From NCBI GenBank assembly GCA_003575245.1, contig NMQN01000584.1, forward strand, positions 1 through 6,773: a stretch of 6,773 nucleotides of DNA. Direction: 5' to 3'. The first letter of the stretch is position 1. Every line of letters starts with the position of its first letter. Source of the DNA: Candidatus Atribacteria bacterium 1244-E10-H5-B2. Lineage in GTDB: Bacteria; Atribacterota; JS1; SB-45; 34-128. The notes under the pieces were generated by a model, which saw nothing but the letters and a program-made list of their open reading frames with translations, had not been told where the DNA came from and searched no databases. The position numbers were made by a program, and so were the translations under genes. Of this stretch, positions 1-6,757 are shown in pieces.

Positions 1-4
1 ATTT

Positions 5-10
5 CTCCTT
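5..10 (-). promoter_or_regulatory. Shine-Dalgarno of a gene starting just left of the window
   Basis: Read on the minus strand, the last bases of the window are AAAAAAGGAGAAAT, a strong AAGGAG ribosome binding site with four bases left before the edge. A minus-strand gene should therefore start within a few bases outside the window. In Bacillus and many Clostridia the gene after hpt is ftsH, the membrane AAA+ protease, so ftsH is the best guess. None of its coding sequence is visible. Confidence 0.6.
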
Positions 11-66
11 TTTTAAAAATTTCTTATAATAAGTTTATTCTATACTCTTATTGCTTTTGCAAAATA

Positions 67-95
67 ATTTTAGCATATTTCCTATATAAAAACAA
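67..95 (-). promoter_or_regulatory. Sigma-70 type promoter with extended -10, for the gene left of the window
   Basis: On the minus strand there is TTGTTT (90-95), a 17-base spacer, and TAAAAT (67-72) preceded by TGC, which forms an extended -10. Transcription would start near position 60 and leave a leader of about 60 bases before the Shine-Dalgarno at 5-10. The gene after hpt can thus be transcribed independently of tilS-hpt. The same 14-base stretch around the -10 recurs in the tRNA-fMet promoter (2789-2802), which supports the call. Confidence 0.55.
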
Positions 96-105
96 ACATA
101 AATTA

Positions 106-160
106 GTATCTCGTATTGCGTATCGCGTTTAGCGTATAGTATTCGTATATCGTATTACGC
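106..160. repeat. Degenerate 7-bp tandem array, GTATNNC type
   Basis: The plus strand reads as successive heptamers GTATCTC, GTATTGC, GTATCGC, GTTTAGC, GTATAGT, then a four-base slip ATTC, then GTATATC, GTATTAC, GC. The array lies in the gap between hpt and the promoter of the next gene. It has no open frame of any length. It is one of several arrays of the same period but different sequence in this window. Confidence 0.75.
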
Positions 161-183
161 CAGCATTAAACTAAAAACTTAAA

Positions 184-279
184 GCGAAAAGCGAAAAACC
201 ATAATTCAAAATTCAAAACTTTTTCTTAGGTTTTAAGTTTTAAGTTTTGGTTTTGCGTTTTTAGCTTTACACTTTGCGC
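184..279. repeat. Imperfect palindromic repeat, copy A (downstream of hpt)
   Basis: The left arm (184-219) consists of heptamers GCGAAAA, GCGAAAA, ACCATAA, TTCAAAA, TTCAAAA. The right arm (231-279) consists of TTTTAAG, TTTTAAG, a six-base TTTTGG, TTTTGCG, TTTTTAG, CTTTACA, CTTTGCG. The arms are roughly complementary around an 11-base centre (220-230), so a transcript could fold into a long imperfect hairpin. Positions 184-257 align without gaps to copy B at 3076-3149, at about 63 of 74 identical bases by eye. It stands just after the hpt stop codon and could act as a 3' hairpin of that operon, but no clean terminator U-tract is seen. Confidence 0.8.
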
Positions 280-285
280 TCTGAT

Positions 286-305
286 ACTATTCACTAAAGA
301 CTAAT
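286..305 (-). repeat. 20-bp dispersed repeat, inverted relative to 6681-6700
   Basis: Read on the minus strand this stretch is identical at 19 of 20 positions to the plus strand at 6681-6700; the difference is a T for a G at the eighth base. It also shows the 7-base period (TTAGTCT, TTAGTGA, ATAGTA). It ends only two bases before the hpt stop codon. Confidence 0.75.
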
Positions 306-307
306 GC

Positions 308-862
308 TTACTTTAACTCTCCCTTGTATATTTCGGGATTAAGGGTAAAAACAAAAGGAACATTCCTAAATTTTCCTGCATAGTCCAAACCATAACCCAC
401 TACAAATTTATTAGGAATATCGAATCCCAAATAATCAACTTTAACCTTAACTTTTCTTCTGGCACCTTTGTTTAAAAATGTACAGACTTTTAAGCTGGCT
501 GGTTTACGTGATTTTAATATCCGTAGCAAATAATCCAAAGTCAATCCGGTATCTATTATATCTTCAACTACTAAGACATCTTTGCCCTCAATAGTTTCAT
601 CTAAATCTTTTAATATTCTTACTACTCCCGAAGATTCTGTGGCTGCTCCATAACTGGAAATAGCCATAAAATCGAATATCATAGGAATTGAAATTGCCCG
701 AGCTAAATCTGACATAAATATTATTGCTCCTCTTAATACACCTATAAAAACCAGGTCTTTACCTTGATAATCCCGGGTTATCTTTTTACCTAATTCGGTA
801 ACTTTTTCTCTAATTTCTTCTTCTGAAATTAAAATTTCATCAATTTCGCTATTTTTTAGCAT
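308..862 (-). CDS. hpt: Hypoxanthine (guanine) phosphoribosyltransferase
   Basis: This cytoplasmic purine-salvage enzyme transfers the phosphoribosyl group of PRPP to hypoxanthine or guanine, giving IMP or GMP. The 184-residue protein has the normal length for the short bacterial type. The PRPP-binding motif VLVVEDIIDTGLT lies at residues 96-108, with the acidic pair E100-D101 and the presumed catalytic base D104. The upstream LRG loop is at 43-45, the mobile-loop SSYG at 69-72, and the purine-binding segment from GFDIPNKFVVGYG (146-158) to FRNVP. The ATG is preceded by AAGGAG (869-874) six bases away. The gene overlaps the end of tilS by 14 bp, so the two are co-transcribed and probably translationally coupled; tilS-hpt is a classic pair in Firmicutes. 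DYAGK replaces the more usual DYAEK near residue 160, a minor difference. A xanthine-preferring enzyme is unlikely. Confidence 0.96.
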   Translation of the reverse strand: MLKNSEIDEILISEEEIREKVTELGKKITRDYQGKDLVFIGVLRGAIIFMSDLARAISIPMIFDFMAISSYGAATESSGVVRILKDLDETIEGKDVLVVEDIIDTGLTLDYLLRILKSRKPASLKVCTFLNKGARRKVKVKVDYLGFDIPNKFVVGYGLDYAGKFRNVPFVFTLNPEIYKGELK

Positions 863-2333
863 TTTCTTCTCCTTCCTTACAAAAATATTCCTGCAAAAAA
901 AAATTCTTTATTTTTGTCTTTATGCAGAGCACTTTTTTAGTACCAGAGTTAATTTTCACCCGGTCATCCAGCCTTATTCCCACAATCCATATTATTTTAT
1001 CCTCACTATCAACCAAGATAGGAATTAAATCTCGATAACTTTTAGGAATTTTATTATCAATAAAAAAATCTTTAACTTTCTTTAAGCCCTTCATCTTTAA
1101 GGGATAAAATCTATCTCCACTCCGTCTGTTTCTTAATTTGATAGGGGGTTTAACTTTATTGTAATCAATAAATTCCAGAAATTTCCCTTTAGATTTTTTT
1201 TTAGTAAAATATAAAGAAGATCTTATGTCCGCAGAATCTAATATTTTTATTTCAACCTTTATACCTAAAGATTTAATCTCTGTTTTCCCTGGAATTAATA
1301 TATCGTATTCCCAGGGGGTAGATATCTCTTCTGTTTGATTTTTAGAAATCCTCTTTTTGTAAATCATTATTTCATTATAAATCTTCTTGGCCATTAAATT
1401 ATCAGGAAGATAAATCTCTTTTTCGCCCAGTTGGCACTCAGTAAGTTTTAATATTTCATTATTATGTCTAAAACTTATAGAATAAAGATTTCCCTTTACA
1501 ACTTCAATAGATTTTCTAATTATCCTCCTCTTTAAAACCAGAGGAAGAGAGGTAAATTTTTTTAAATCAATAATTAGCATTTCGGGGTTTTCTTGTCTTA
1601 CAATTTCTTTAAAAAGCAGTTCTGTTTCTTGGTTTAAATATGCCGAAACTTCACTAGTTATACTCCTAAGACGCAGCATAACATCTTTTATATTTTTATT
1701 ATAATCTTTAGAAAGCAAAGGCAAAAGCTCTAATCTAATTTTATTTCTAAAATATACAACTTCTTTGTTGCTCGAATCTACCCTATACCCTATTTTATTT
1801 TCTTTACAGTATTCTTCAATCTCTTCTCTGCTACACTCTATTAAAGGTCTGATTATTTTGCCTCGCACCGGAGGAATTCCCATCAAACCCTCTAATCCAC
1901 TTCCTCTTAAAAATCTCATCAAAACAGTTTCTACCTGATCATCGGAATTATGACCCAGAGCAATCTTGTTTGTTTTAAACTTCTTGGTAGTTTCTAAATA
2001 AAATTTATATCTATACTTACGAGCAGCTTCTTCCATAGTTAAATGATCTTTTCGAGCAATTTTTGTTAAATCACAGCTTCTAACTTCGCAAGGTAAACCT
2101 AACTCTTGGGCTAAATTTTTAACAAAATTTACATCTTCATCCGATTCTTTTCCTCTAAGCATATGATCAAGGTGGGCAATAAAAAATGATAGGTTATATC
2201 TTTTTTTAAAAGATAGTAAAACATTTAGAAGGGTTACCGAGTCAGGACCTCCTGATATCCCTATCAGGACTCTGTCATTGAAAGAAAGCATATCAAATTT
2301 CTTTATAGTTTGTAGAACCTTCTCTTCTAACAT
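849..2333 (-). CDS. tilS: tRNA(Ile)-lysidine synthetase
   Basis: TilS uses ATP and lysine to convert C34 of tRNA-Ile(CAU) to lysidine, which switches the tRNA from Met to Ile identity and lets it read AUA. The 494-residue protein has the full two-part layout. The N-terminal PP-loop ATPase carries SGGPDS at 27-32, HLDHMLRG at 54-61 and GHNSDDQVET at 127-136, followed by the family's FLRGSGLEGL at 141-150. A linker region follows to about 340. The C-terminal TilS domain carries RNRRSGDRFYP at 401-411, the GLKKVKDFF segment and IPKSYRD at 429-435. The ATG has an AAAGGA site (2340-2345) six bases upstream. A perfect 16-bp hairpin sits directly before that site. The tRNA-Met gene upstream is the elongator type, not the TilS substrate; the substrate tRNA must be encoded elsewhere. 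The gene overlaps hpt by 14 bp. Confidence 0.96.
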   Translation of the reverse strand: MLEEKVLQTIKKFDMLSFNDRVLIGISGGPDSVTLLNVLLSFKKRYNLSFFIAHLDHMLRGKESDEDVNFVKNLAQELGLPCEVRSCDLTKIARKDHLTMEEAARKYRYKFYLETTKKFKTNKIALGHNSDDQVETVLMRFLRGSGLEGLMGIPPVRGKIIRPLIECSREEIEEYCKENKIGYRVDSSNKEVVYFRNKIRLELLPLLSKDYNKNIKDVMLRLRSITSEVSAYLNQETELLFKEIVRQENPEMLIIDLKKFTSLPLVLKRRIIRKSIEVVKGNLYSISFRHNNEILKLTECQLGEKEIYLPDNLMAKKIYNEIMIYKKRISKNQTEEISTPWEYDILIPGKTEIKSLGIKVEIKILDSADIRSSLYFTKKKSKGKFLEFIDYNKVKPPIKLRNRRSGDRFYPLKMKGLKKVKDFFIDNKIPKSYRDLIPILVDSEDKIIWIVGIRLDDRVKINSGTKKVLCIKTKIKNFFLQEYFCKEGEENAKK

Positions 2334-2348
2334 TTTTTGTCCTTTTGC

Positions 2349-2384
2349 AATTAAAGGCCTTTCTATTTAGAAAGGCCTTTAATT
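2349..2384. terminator. Perfect 16-bp hairpin between tRNA-Met and tilS
   Basis: The arms 2349-2364 and 2369-2384 are exact reverse complements around a four-base loop, with GGCC in the stem core. In the plus direction the stem is followed by TTTT (2385-2388), so as an intrinsic terminator it works best for plus-strand transcripts, though no plus-strand gene is present. In the direction of the genes the stem ends in CCTTTAATT and then GCAAAAGGAC, the tilS ribosome binding site. It could be a weak terminator or attenuator after tRNA-Met, a processing site, or a block on antisense transcription. Confidence 0.6.
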
Positions 2385-2399
2385 TTTTAATAAATATTT

Positions 2400-2476
2400 T
2401 GGTGGCGGTGCTGAGATTCGAACTCAGGACACTGCGGGTATGAACCGCATGCTCTAGCCATCTGAGCTACACCGCC
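2400..2476 (-). tRNA. tRNA-Met (CAT), elongator
   Basis: The 77-base cloverleaf is complete. The acceptor arms are GGCGGTG and CACCGCC, the D stem is GCTC/GAGC, the anticodon stem is TGCGG/CCGCA with loop TTCATAC, and the T stem is CTGAG/CTCAG. The discriminator is A and CCA is encoded (2400-2402). The anticodon is at 2440-2442. The first acceptor pair is a normal G-C and the anticodon stem lacks the initiator GGG/CCC, so this is not fMet. The loop TTCATAC matches my memory of Bacillus elongator tRNA-Met, whereas the lysidine-modified tRNA-Ile usually has CTCATAA. I see no convincing promoter of its own; it may be read with tilS and hpt downstream. Confidence 0.93.
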
Positions 2477-2502
2477 TAAGATTAGTCGTTATTATTAAAA
2501 AG

Positions 2503-2537
2503 CTTTCAGTTGACAGTCTTTGGCTTTCAGTTCACTG
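2503..2537. repeat. Degenerate 7-bp tandem array, CTTTCAG type
   Basis: The heptamers are CTTTCAG, TTGACAG, TCTTTGG, CTTTCAG and TTCACTG in unbroken register. Just before it (2481-2491) is ATTAGTCGTTA, a shortened form of the 6681-6700 repeat. The order, ATTAGTCGTT followed by a TTTCAGTT array, is the same as at 6681-6757. It lies in the gap between tRNA-Met and tRNA-fMet. Confidence 0.65.
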
Positions 2538-2557
2538 TAAAGGACTTTTTAAACTTA

Positions 2558-2580
2558 CAACTCGCAACTTGCAGCCTGCA
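2558..2580. repeat. Degenerate 7-bp tandem array, CAACTTG type
   Basis: Three heptamers, CAACTCG, CAACTTG and CAGCCTG, plus CA. It is a short array in the tRNA-Met to tRNA-fMet gap and is not related in sequence to its neighbours. Confidence 0.6.
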
Positions 2581-2590
2581 TTTTAACCAG

Positions 2591-2614
2591 CTAACTAAGT
2601 AACTAACTAACGAA
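2591..2614. repeat. Short CTAA tandem array
   Basis: Six tetramers: CTAA, CTAA, GTAA, CTAA, CTAA, CGAA. It lies between the heptamer array at 2558-2580 and the tRNA-fMet terminator. Its clear period is four bases rather than seven. Confidence 0.6.
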
Positions 2615-2634
2615 TCAAGAGACATTATATTGCT

Positions 2635-2667
2635 AAAAAACCCCTATCATTTTGAATAAGAGGTTTT
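2635..2667 (-). terminator. Rho-independent terminator of tRNA-fMet
   Basis: Read on the minus strand, AAAACCTCT (2659-2667) pairs with AGGGGTTTT (2637-2645) with one G-T wobble around a 13-base loop. The stem runs into a tract of six T (2635-2640). It begins seven bases after the CCA end of tRNA-fMet, in the correct orientation to end that transcript. The loop is long and the stem short, so termination may be partial, with some readthrough toward tRNA-Met. Confidence 0.65.
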
Positions 2668-2673
2668 AAAAAT

Positions 2674-2750
<77 letters not shown>

Positions 2751-2786
2751 CCGTATTTTGATATTTATAAAATATTTATTTTGTAC

Positions 2787-2821
2787 ATAATAATTTTAGC
2801 ATTTTTTTCAGACAAAGCCAA
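2787..2821 (-). promoter_or_regulatory. Promoter of tRNA-fMet
   Basis: Two overlapping readings are possible on the minus strand. One is TTGGCT (2816-2821), 17 bases, then TAAAAT (2793-2798) with TGC before it as an extended -10. The other is TTGTCT (2810-2815), 17 bases, then TATTAT (2787-2792). The first shares a 14-base block around the -10 with the promoter at 67-95. Either gives a leader of about 30 bases before the mature tRNA. Confidence 0.55.
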
Positions 2822-2850
2822 ATTTACCAATTGATCATTATCTTCATAGG

Positions 2851-2936
2851 TGCCGGAGGCCGGAATCGAACCGGCACGAACCTTACAGCTCGCAGGATTT
2901 TAAGTCCTGTGCGTCTACCTATTCCGCCACTCCGGC
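2851..2936 (-). tRNA. tRNA-Leu (TAA)
   Basis: This is a class II tRNA of 86 bases. The acceptor arms are GCCGGAG and CTCCGGC, the anticodon stem is CAGGA/TCCTG with loop CTTAAAA, and the anticodon TAA (2900-2902) reads UUA and UUG. The long variable arm can form CGAGC/GTTCG. The T arm is GCCGG TTCGATT CCGGC. After the discriminator A the gene continues CCT, so the CCA end is not encoded, unlike the two Met tRNAs beside it. A strong promoter lies just upstream. I see no clear terminator before the tRNA-fMet promoter. Confidence 0.95.
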
Positions 2937-2948
2937 AGACTGCAATCC

Positions 2949-2977
2949 ATTATATGATAAATCTTTTAAATCGTCAA
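2949..2977 (-). promoter_or_regulatory. Strong sigma-70 promoter of tRNA-Leu
   Basis: On the minus strand TTGACG (2972-2977) is followed after exactly 17 bases by a perfect TATAAT (2949-2954). Transcription would begin near 2942, about six bases before the tRNA 5' end. This is the closest match to consensus in the window and fits the high demand for a tRNA. Confidence 0.85.
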
Positions 2978-3072
2978 TAGTAATTATATAGTTATGGCGA
3001 TAAACTGTAAATATTCAGATAGTTGAAAGTTAAAATTATTTCATTGGTCATATTTTGTTAAATTAAAAGCCT

Positions 3073-3169
3073 AAAACGAAAAACGAAAAACCATAATTTA
3101 AAATTCAAAACCTCCTTCTTCGTTTTTAGTTTTGAGTTTTGGTTTTGCGCTTTTCGCTCTACGCTATTA
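3073..3169. repeat. Imperfect palindromic repeat, copy B (downstream of divIC)
   Basis: The left arm runs AAAACGA, AAAACGA, AAAACCA, TAATTTA, AAATTCA (3073-3107). The right arm runs GTTTTTA, GTTTTGA, a six-base GTTTTG, GTTTTGC, GCTTTTC, GCTCTAC, GCTATTA (3122-3169). Both arms have a 7-base period and are partly complementary. It aligns without gaps to copy A: 33 of 36 in the left arm, 25 of 27 in the inner right arm, but only about 5 of 11 in the centre. It begins nine bases after the divIC stop codon, the same kind of place as copy A after hpt. Confidence 0.8.
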
Positions 3170-3177
3170 TACGAATT

Positions 3178-3465
3178 TCATTTTTCAATACCTTTAATCA
3201 ATATTTCATCAGGTTTAGTAAGACCTAATTCCTCTCGGGCAATTTTTTCTACAGATTTATCAGATTTTAATGATTCCACCTCTTCTGATAAATTATTATT
3301 TTTCATTTTTAATTCTTCTACCTCTGATTCTAATCTTTTAATATCTTCTTTTAATTGCAATGTCCGGGCGTATTTATCCGAAAATATAAAAACTATATAC
3401 AATATTAAAAGTAAAATTATAGCCCAAACTATTTTCGAATGAAATATTGACCTAATTGATATCAT
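3178..3465 (-). CDS. divIC: FtsB/DivIC-family septum formation protein
   Basis: This family is a small bitopic membrane protein of the divisome that pairs with FtsL and DivIB/FtsQ to link FtsZ ring assembly to septal wall synthesis. The 95-residue protein has a short basic cytoplasmic N-terminus (IRSIFHSK), one membrane helix at about 11-29, a coiled coil at about 35-69 rich in E, K and L, and the family's C-terminal segment EKIAREELGLTKPDE at 73-87. The length is closer to FtsB (about 100) than to Bacillus DivIC (about 125). The name is chosen from the neighbourhood; ftsB is equally defensible. The ATG lies one base after the eno stop codon, and no Shine-Dalgarno is visible in the preceding 18 bases. 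Translation is probably coupled to eno. No alternative start is better supported. Confidence 0.85.
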   Translation of the reverse strand: MISIRSIFHSKIVWAIILLLILYIVFIFSDKYARTLQLKEDIKRLESEVEELKMKNNNLSEEVESLKSDKSVEKIAREELGLTKPDEILIKGIEK

Positions 3466-3466
3466 T

Positions 3467-4765
<1,299 letters not shown>

Positions 4766-4807
4766 TTACTTATTTATTTTTTAAAAATTCTTTTTTACTA
4801 TCTTAGT

Positions 4808-4825
4808 ACATTATTTAAATAATGT
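4808..4825. other. 18-bp perfect AT-rich palindrome upstream of eno
   Basis: Positions 4808-4816 (ACATTATTT) are the exact reverse complement of 4817-4825. It sits in the 95-bp gap between the mgtE stop and the eno start, about 60 bases before eno. It has too few G-C pairs to be a good terminator. It could be an operator for eno or chance symmetry in AT-rich DNA. Confidence 0.35.
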
Positions 4826-4842
4826 TTAAATAAATAATTTTA

Positions 4843-6210
4843 TTATCCGCCAAACCGTTTAAATAAAAAGGTACCCAGACTAAAATATATTAACAAACTA
4901 CCAACGTCTACTATGGTAGTGATAAAAGGACCTGCGGCAATTGCCGGATCAATTTTAATCTTAGTAAAAATCAAAGGCAATAAGGTACCAATAGTGGCTG
5001 CAGCTATTATAGTCAAACATAATGACATTCCAATTACTAGCCCTAATACATAATTATCCTGCCAAATAAGTGCCACTAAAGCTATAATTATTCCGACAAT
5101 TATTCCTATCAAAGAACCGACCTTGGTTTCAGTCCAGATATTATACCATAATTCATCTATCCTAAGCTGGCCAGTAGCTAAACCACGAACTGTAATGGTT
5201 GAAGATTGAGCACCTACATTACCACCCATAGCCATAATTATAGGAATAAAAAAAGCCATAGCCATTACAATTTGTAAGGTATCAGAATGAAGCTTTATAA
5301 CTGAACCAGAAAGTATTCCTCCTGCCATACATACGAACAACCAGGGAAGTCGCGCCTTCGCCCTCGTCAAGGAGCTTGCTTTTATAAGTTTATCTTCATA
5401 TACCTCGGATGAACCGACCATCTTATGAATATCCTCGGTAACCTCTTCCTGTAATACATCAATAATATCATCTACAGTTATAATTCCTAATAAAGTACCT
5501 TTTCTATCAATAACTGGTATAGCCAAAAAATCGTAATCAGCAATTATTCTAGCTGCTGTTTCCTGGTCCTCTGTATCCAAAACGCTGACCACATCTTCTT
5601 CCATAAATTCTGATATTTTAGCTTTAGTATTAGCCATGATTAAATCTCGCAAAGAAATAACTCCGATTAATTTCTCTCTTTTATCTACAATATAAACATA
5701 GTAAATCGTCTCTGCTTCCGGGCTAAGCTCTCTTATCTTGTTTATTGCTTCCTCAGCAGTAAGATCTTCAGGAAGAGCAACAAACTCGTTGTTCATTATG
5801 CTTCCGGCAGTATTTTCTTCATACTTTAATAGTTCCTCGATCTCTTCTGCCTCTTCTTTAGGCATCAAATCTAATAACTCACGGGATTCCTCAGGAGTTA
5901 TTTCTCCTAAAAAATCAGCTGCTTCATCAGTATCCATTTCTTCTAAGATATCAGAAGCCTTCTCTTTACCCAGAGCATCCATAATATTTGCTTGAAATTC
6001 TGAATTTAATTCTGAAAGCAATTCCGCAATTTTCTCATCATCTTTAAGTAATTTAAATATTTCAATTGTCTGTTCTAACGGTAAATAATCGGTTAATCCG
6101 GCAAACTCTGTTGGATAGAGGTCATCAATAATTTCTTTTAATTTTTGAACCTTTTTCTTTTCCAATAGCCTTATTATTTTTTCTGACAATTCTTTCATTT
6201 TTTCTTCCAT
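4843..6210 (-). CDS. mgtE: MgtE-family magnesium channel/transporter
   Basis: MgtE forms a homodimeric Mg2+ channel in the cytoplasmic membrane whose cytosolic part closes the pore when Mg2+ is plentiful. The 455-residue protein has the whole family layout: an acidic helical MgtE_N domain (about 35-135), a CBS pair (about 136-255) with YYVYIVD and LIGVISLRDL in the first and IPVIDRKGTLLGIITVDD in the second, a plug-like helix to about 285, then five predicted membrane helices from 288 on. The channel motif PIIMAMGGNVGAQ is at 323-335. The last helix carries DPAIAAGPF (421-429) and D435, matching the pore aspartate of Thermus MgtE. The ATG has AGAGGTG (6219-6225) eight bases upstream. The 163-bp gap before it contains a TATAAT (6278-6283) without a good -35, and no M-box riboswitch that I can recognise. 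Regulation is probably by the protein's own Mg2+ sensing. Confidence 0.95.
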   Translation of the reverse strand: MEEKMKELSEKIIRLLEKKKVQKLKEIIDDLYPTEFAGLTDYLPLEQTIEIFKLLKDDEKIAELLSELNSEFQANIMDALGKEKASDILEEMDTDEAADFLGEITPEESRELLDLMPKEEAEEIEELLKYEENTAGSIMNNEFVALPEDLTAEEAINKIRELSPEAETIYYVYIVDKREKLIGVISLRDLIMANTKAKISEFMEEDVVSVLDTEDQETAARIIADYDFLAIPVIDRKGTLLGIITVDDIIDVLQEEVTEDIHKMVGSSEVYEDKLIKASSLTRAKARLPWLFVCMAGGILSGSVIKLHSDTLQIVMAMAFFIPIIMAMGGNVGAQSSTITVRGLATGQLRIDELWYNIWTETKVGSLIGIIVGIIIALVALIWQDNYVLGLVIGMSLCLTIIAAATIGTLLPLIFTKIKIDPAIAAGPFITTIVDVGSLLIYFSLGTFLFKRFGG

Positions 6211-6299
6211 TTGATTAACACCTCTTTTCTTGACTTGTAAATCAAAAACATGGCTCGAAATTCATAGCTTTTAAAATATTATATAGAAAATTCATTAGC

Positions 6300-6320
6300 C
6301 AGTATTCAGAAGTCAGAAGG
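6300..6320. repeat. Short 7-bp tandem array, CAGAAGT type
   Basis: Three heptamers, CAGTATT, CAGAAGT and CAGAAGG, in the gap between rqcP and mgtE. It is short, and is called mainly because the same period appears in most other gaps. Confidence 0.5.
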
Positions 6321-6373
6321 ATGCTCAATATAATATATCTACATTACTATATTTAATTATTTTTATTATAATT

Positions 6374-6643
6374 TCAATCTTCTTCTTCTTTTTTAATTTC
6401 CTTTAAAACCTCATACAAAGAAACAGCTTGTTTTGCCTGAATATTCTTTAAAGGAACTTCTAACACCTTTACCTGAATAATTTTAGTCGCCAGGTTAATT
6501 TCAATTTCGTCAGCAATTTTAACTTCATCCCCTGCTTTGGCAATTCGATTATTAATTCTAATACATTTAGCTAGACAGGCTTTTTTTGCTTCTGTTCTTC
6601 TCTTTATTAATCTGCTTAGTTTTAAAAATTTATCTAATCTCAT
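6374..6643 (-). CDS. rqcP: RqcP-like S4 RNA-binding protein (YabO family)
   Basis: RqcP (YabO in Bacillus) binds the 50S subunit when a stalled ribosome has split and works with RqcH to add alanine tails to the stuck nascent chain, marking it for degradation. The 89-residue protein is essentially one S4 domain. The N-terminus MRLDKFLKLSRLIKRR (1-16) is nearly identical to my memory of the Bacillus protein, including the basic run through R16. GDEVKIADEIEI (38-49) follows, and the C-terminal tail LYEVLKEIKKE is also typical. HslR/Hsp15 is the Proteobacterial relative, but the N-terminus favours RqcP. The canonical start is certain from the protein, although no Shine-Dalgarno lies at normal distance; the nearest GGAG is 19 bases upstream. 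The adjacency to divIC seen in Firmicutes is interrupted here by mgtE and eno. RqcH is not in the window. Confidence 0.88.
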   Translation of the reverse strand: MRLDKFLKLSRLIKRRTEAKKACLAKCIRINNRIAKAGDEVKIADEIEINLATKIIQVKVLEVPLKNIQAKQAVSLYEVLKEIKKEEED

Positions 6644-6650
6644 ATTTTTT

Positions 6651-6674
6651 AATTAACCAATTCTCCAATTTACC
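6651..6674. repeat. 8-bp tandem array at the rqcP translation start
   Basis: Three octamers, AATTAACC, AATTCTCC and AATTTACC, followed by GATTAAATT. The array ends eight bases before the rqcP ATG and takes up the place where its Shine-Dalgarno would be expected. A related AATTTACC AATT occurs at 2821-2832. Confidence 0.6.
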
Positions 6675-6681
6675 GATTAAA

Positions 6682-6716
6682 TTAGTCGTTAGTGAATAGT
6701 GAATAGTCGTTAGCAT
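6682..6716. repeat. 7-bp tandem array, TTAGTGA type
   Basis: Five heptamers in perfect register: TTAGTCG, TTAGTGA, ATAGTGA, ATAGTCG, TTAGCAT. The first 20 bases of the block (from 6681) recur inverted at 286-305 with one mismatch, and the first 11 recur at 2481-2491. It lies upstream of rqcP, where a promoter is expected but not evident. Confidence 0.75.
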
Positions 6717-6729
6717 AAATGCAAGTTTT

Positions 6730-6757
6730 CAGTTATCAGTTTTCGGTTTACAGTTTA
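6730..6757. repeat. 7-bp tandem array, CAGTTTT type
   Basis: Four heptamers: CAGTTAT, CAGTTTT, CGGTTTA, CAGTTTA. It follows the TTAGTGA array after 13 bases and resembles the CTTTCAG array at 2503-2537. It may continue beyond the right edge in degraded form. Confidence 0.7.

Noticed and set aside
2400..2476. tRNA-Ile(CAT) substrate of TilS next to tilS
   Set aside because: The anticodon loop TTCATAC and overall sequence fit elongator Met; tRNA-Ile2 normally shows CTCATAA.
2512..2540. Plus-strand TTGACA as a promoter -35
   Set aside because: No -10 box follows at 16-18 bases and no plus-strand gene lies downstream; the hexamer is part of the CTTTCAG heptamer array.
5738..5995. Plus-strand open frame of 85 codons
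   Set aside because: It is antisense to the acidic N-terminal domain of mgtE; the serine-rich product is the mirror of glutamate and aspartate codons.
6211..6373. M-box Mg2+ riboswitch upstream of mgtE
   Set aside because: The 163-bp gap would just hold one, but I see none of its conserved blocks and the region is almost pure A and T plus a heptamer array.
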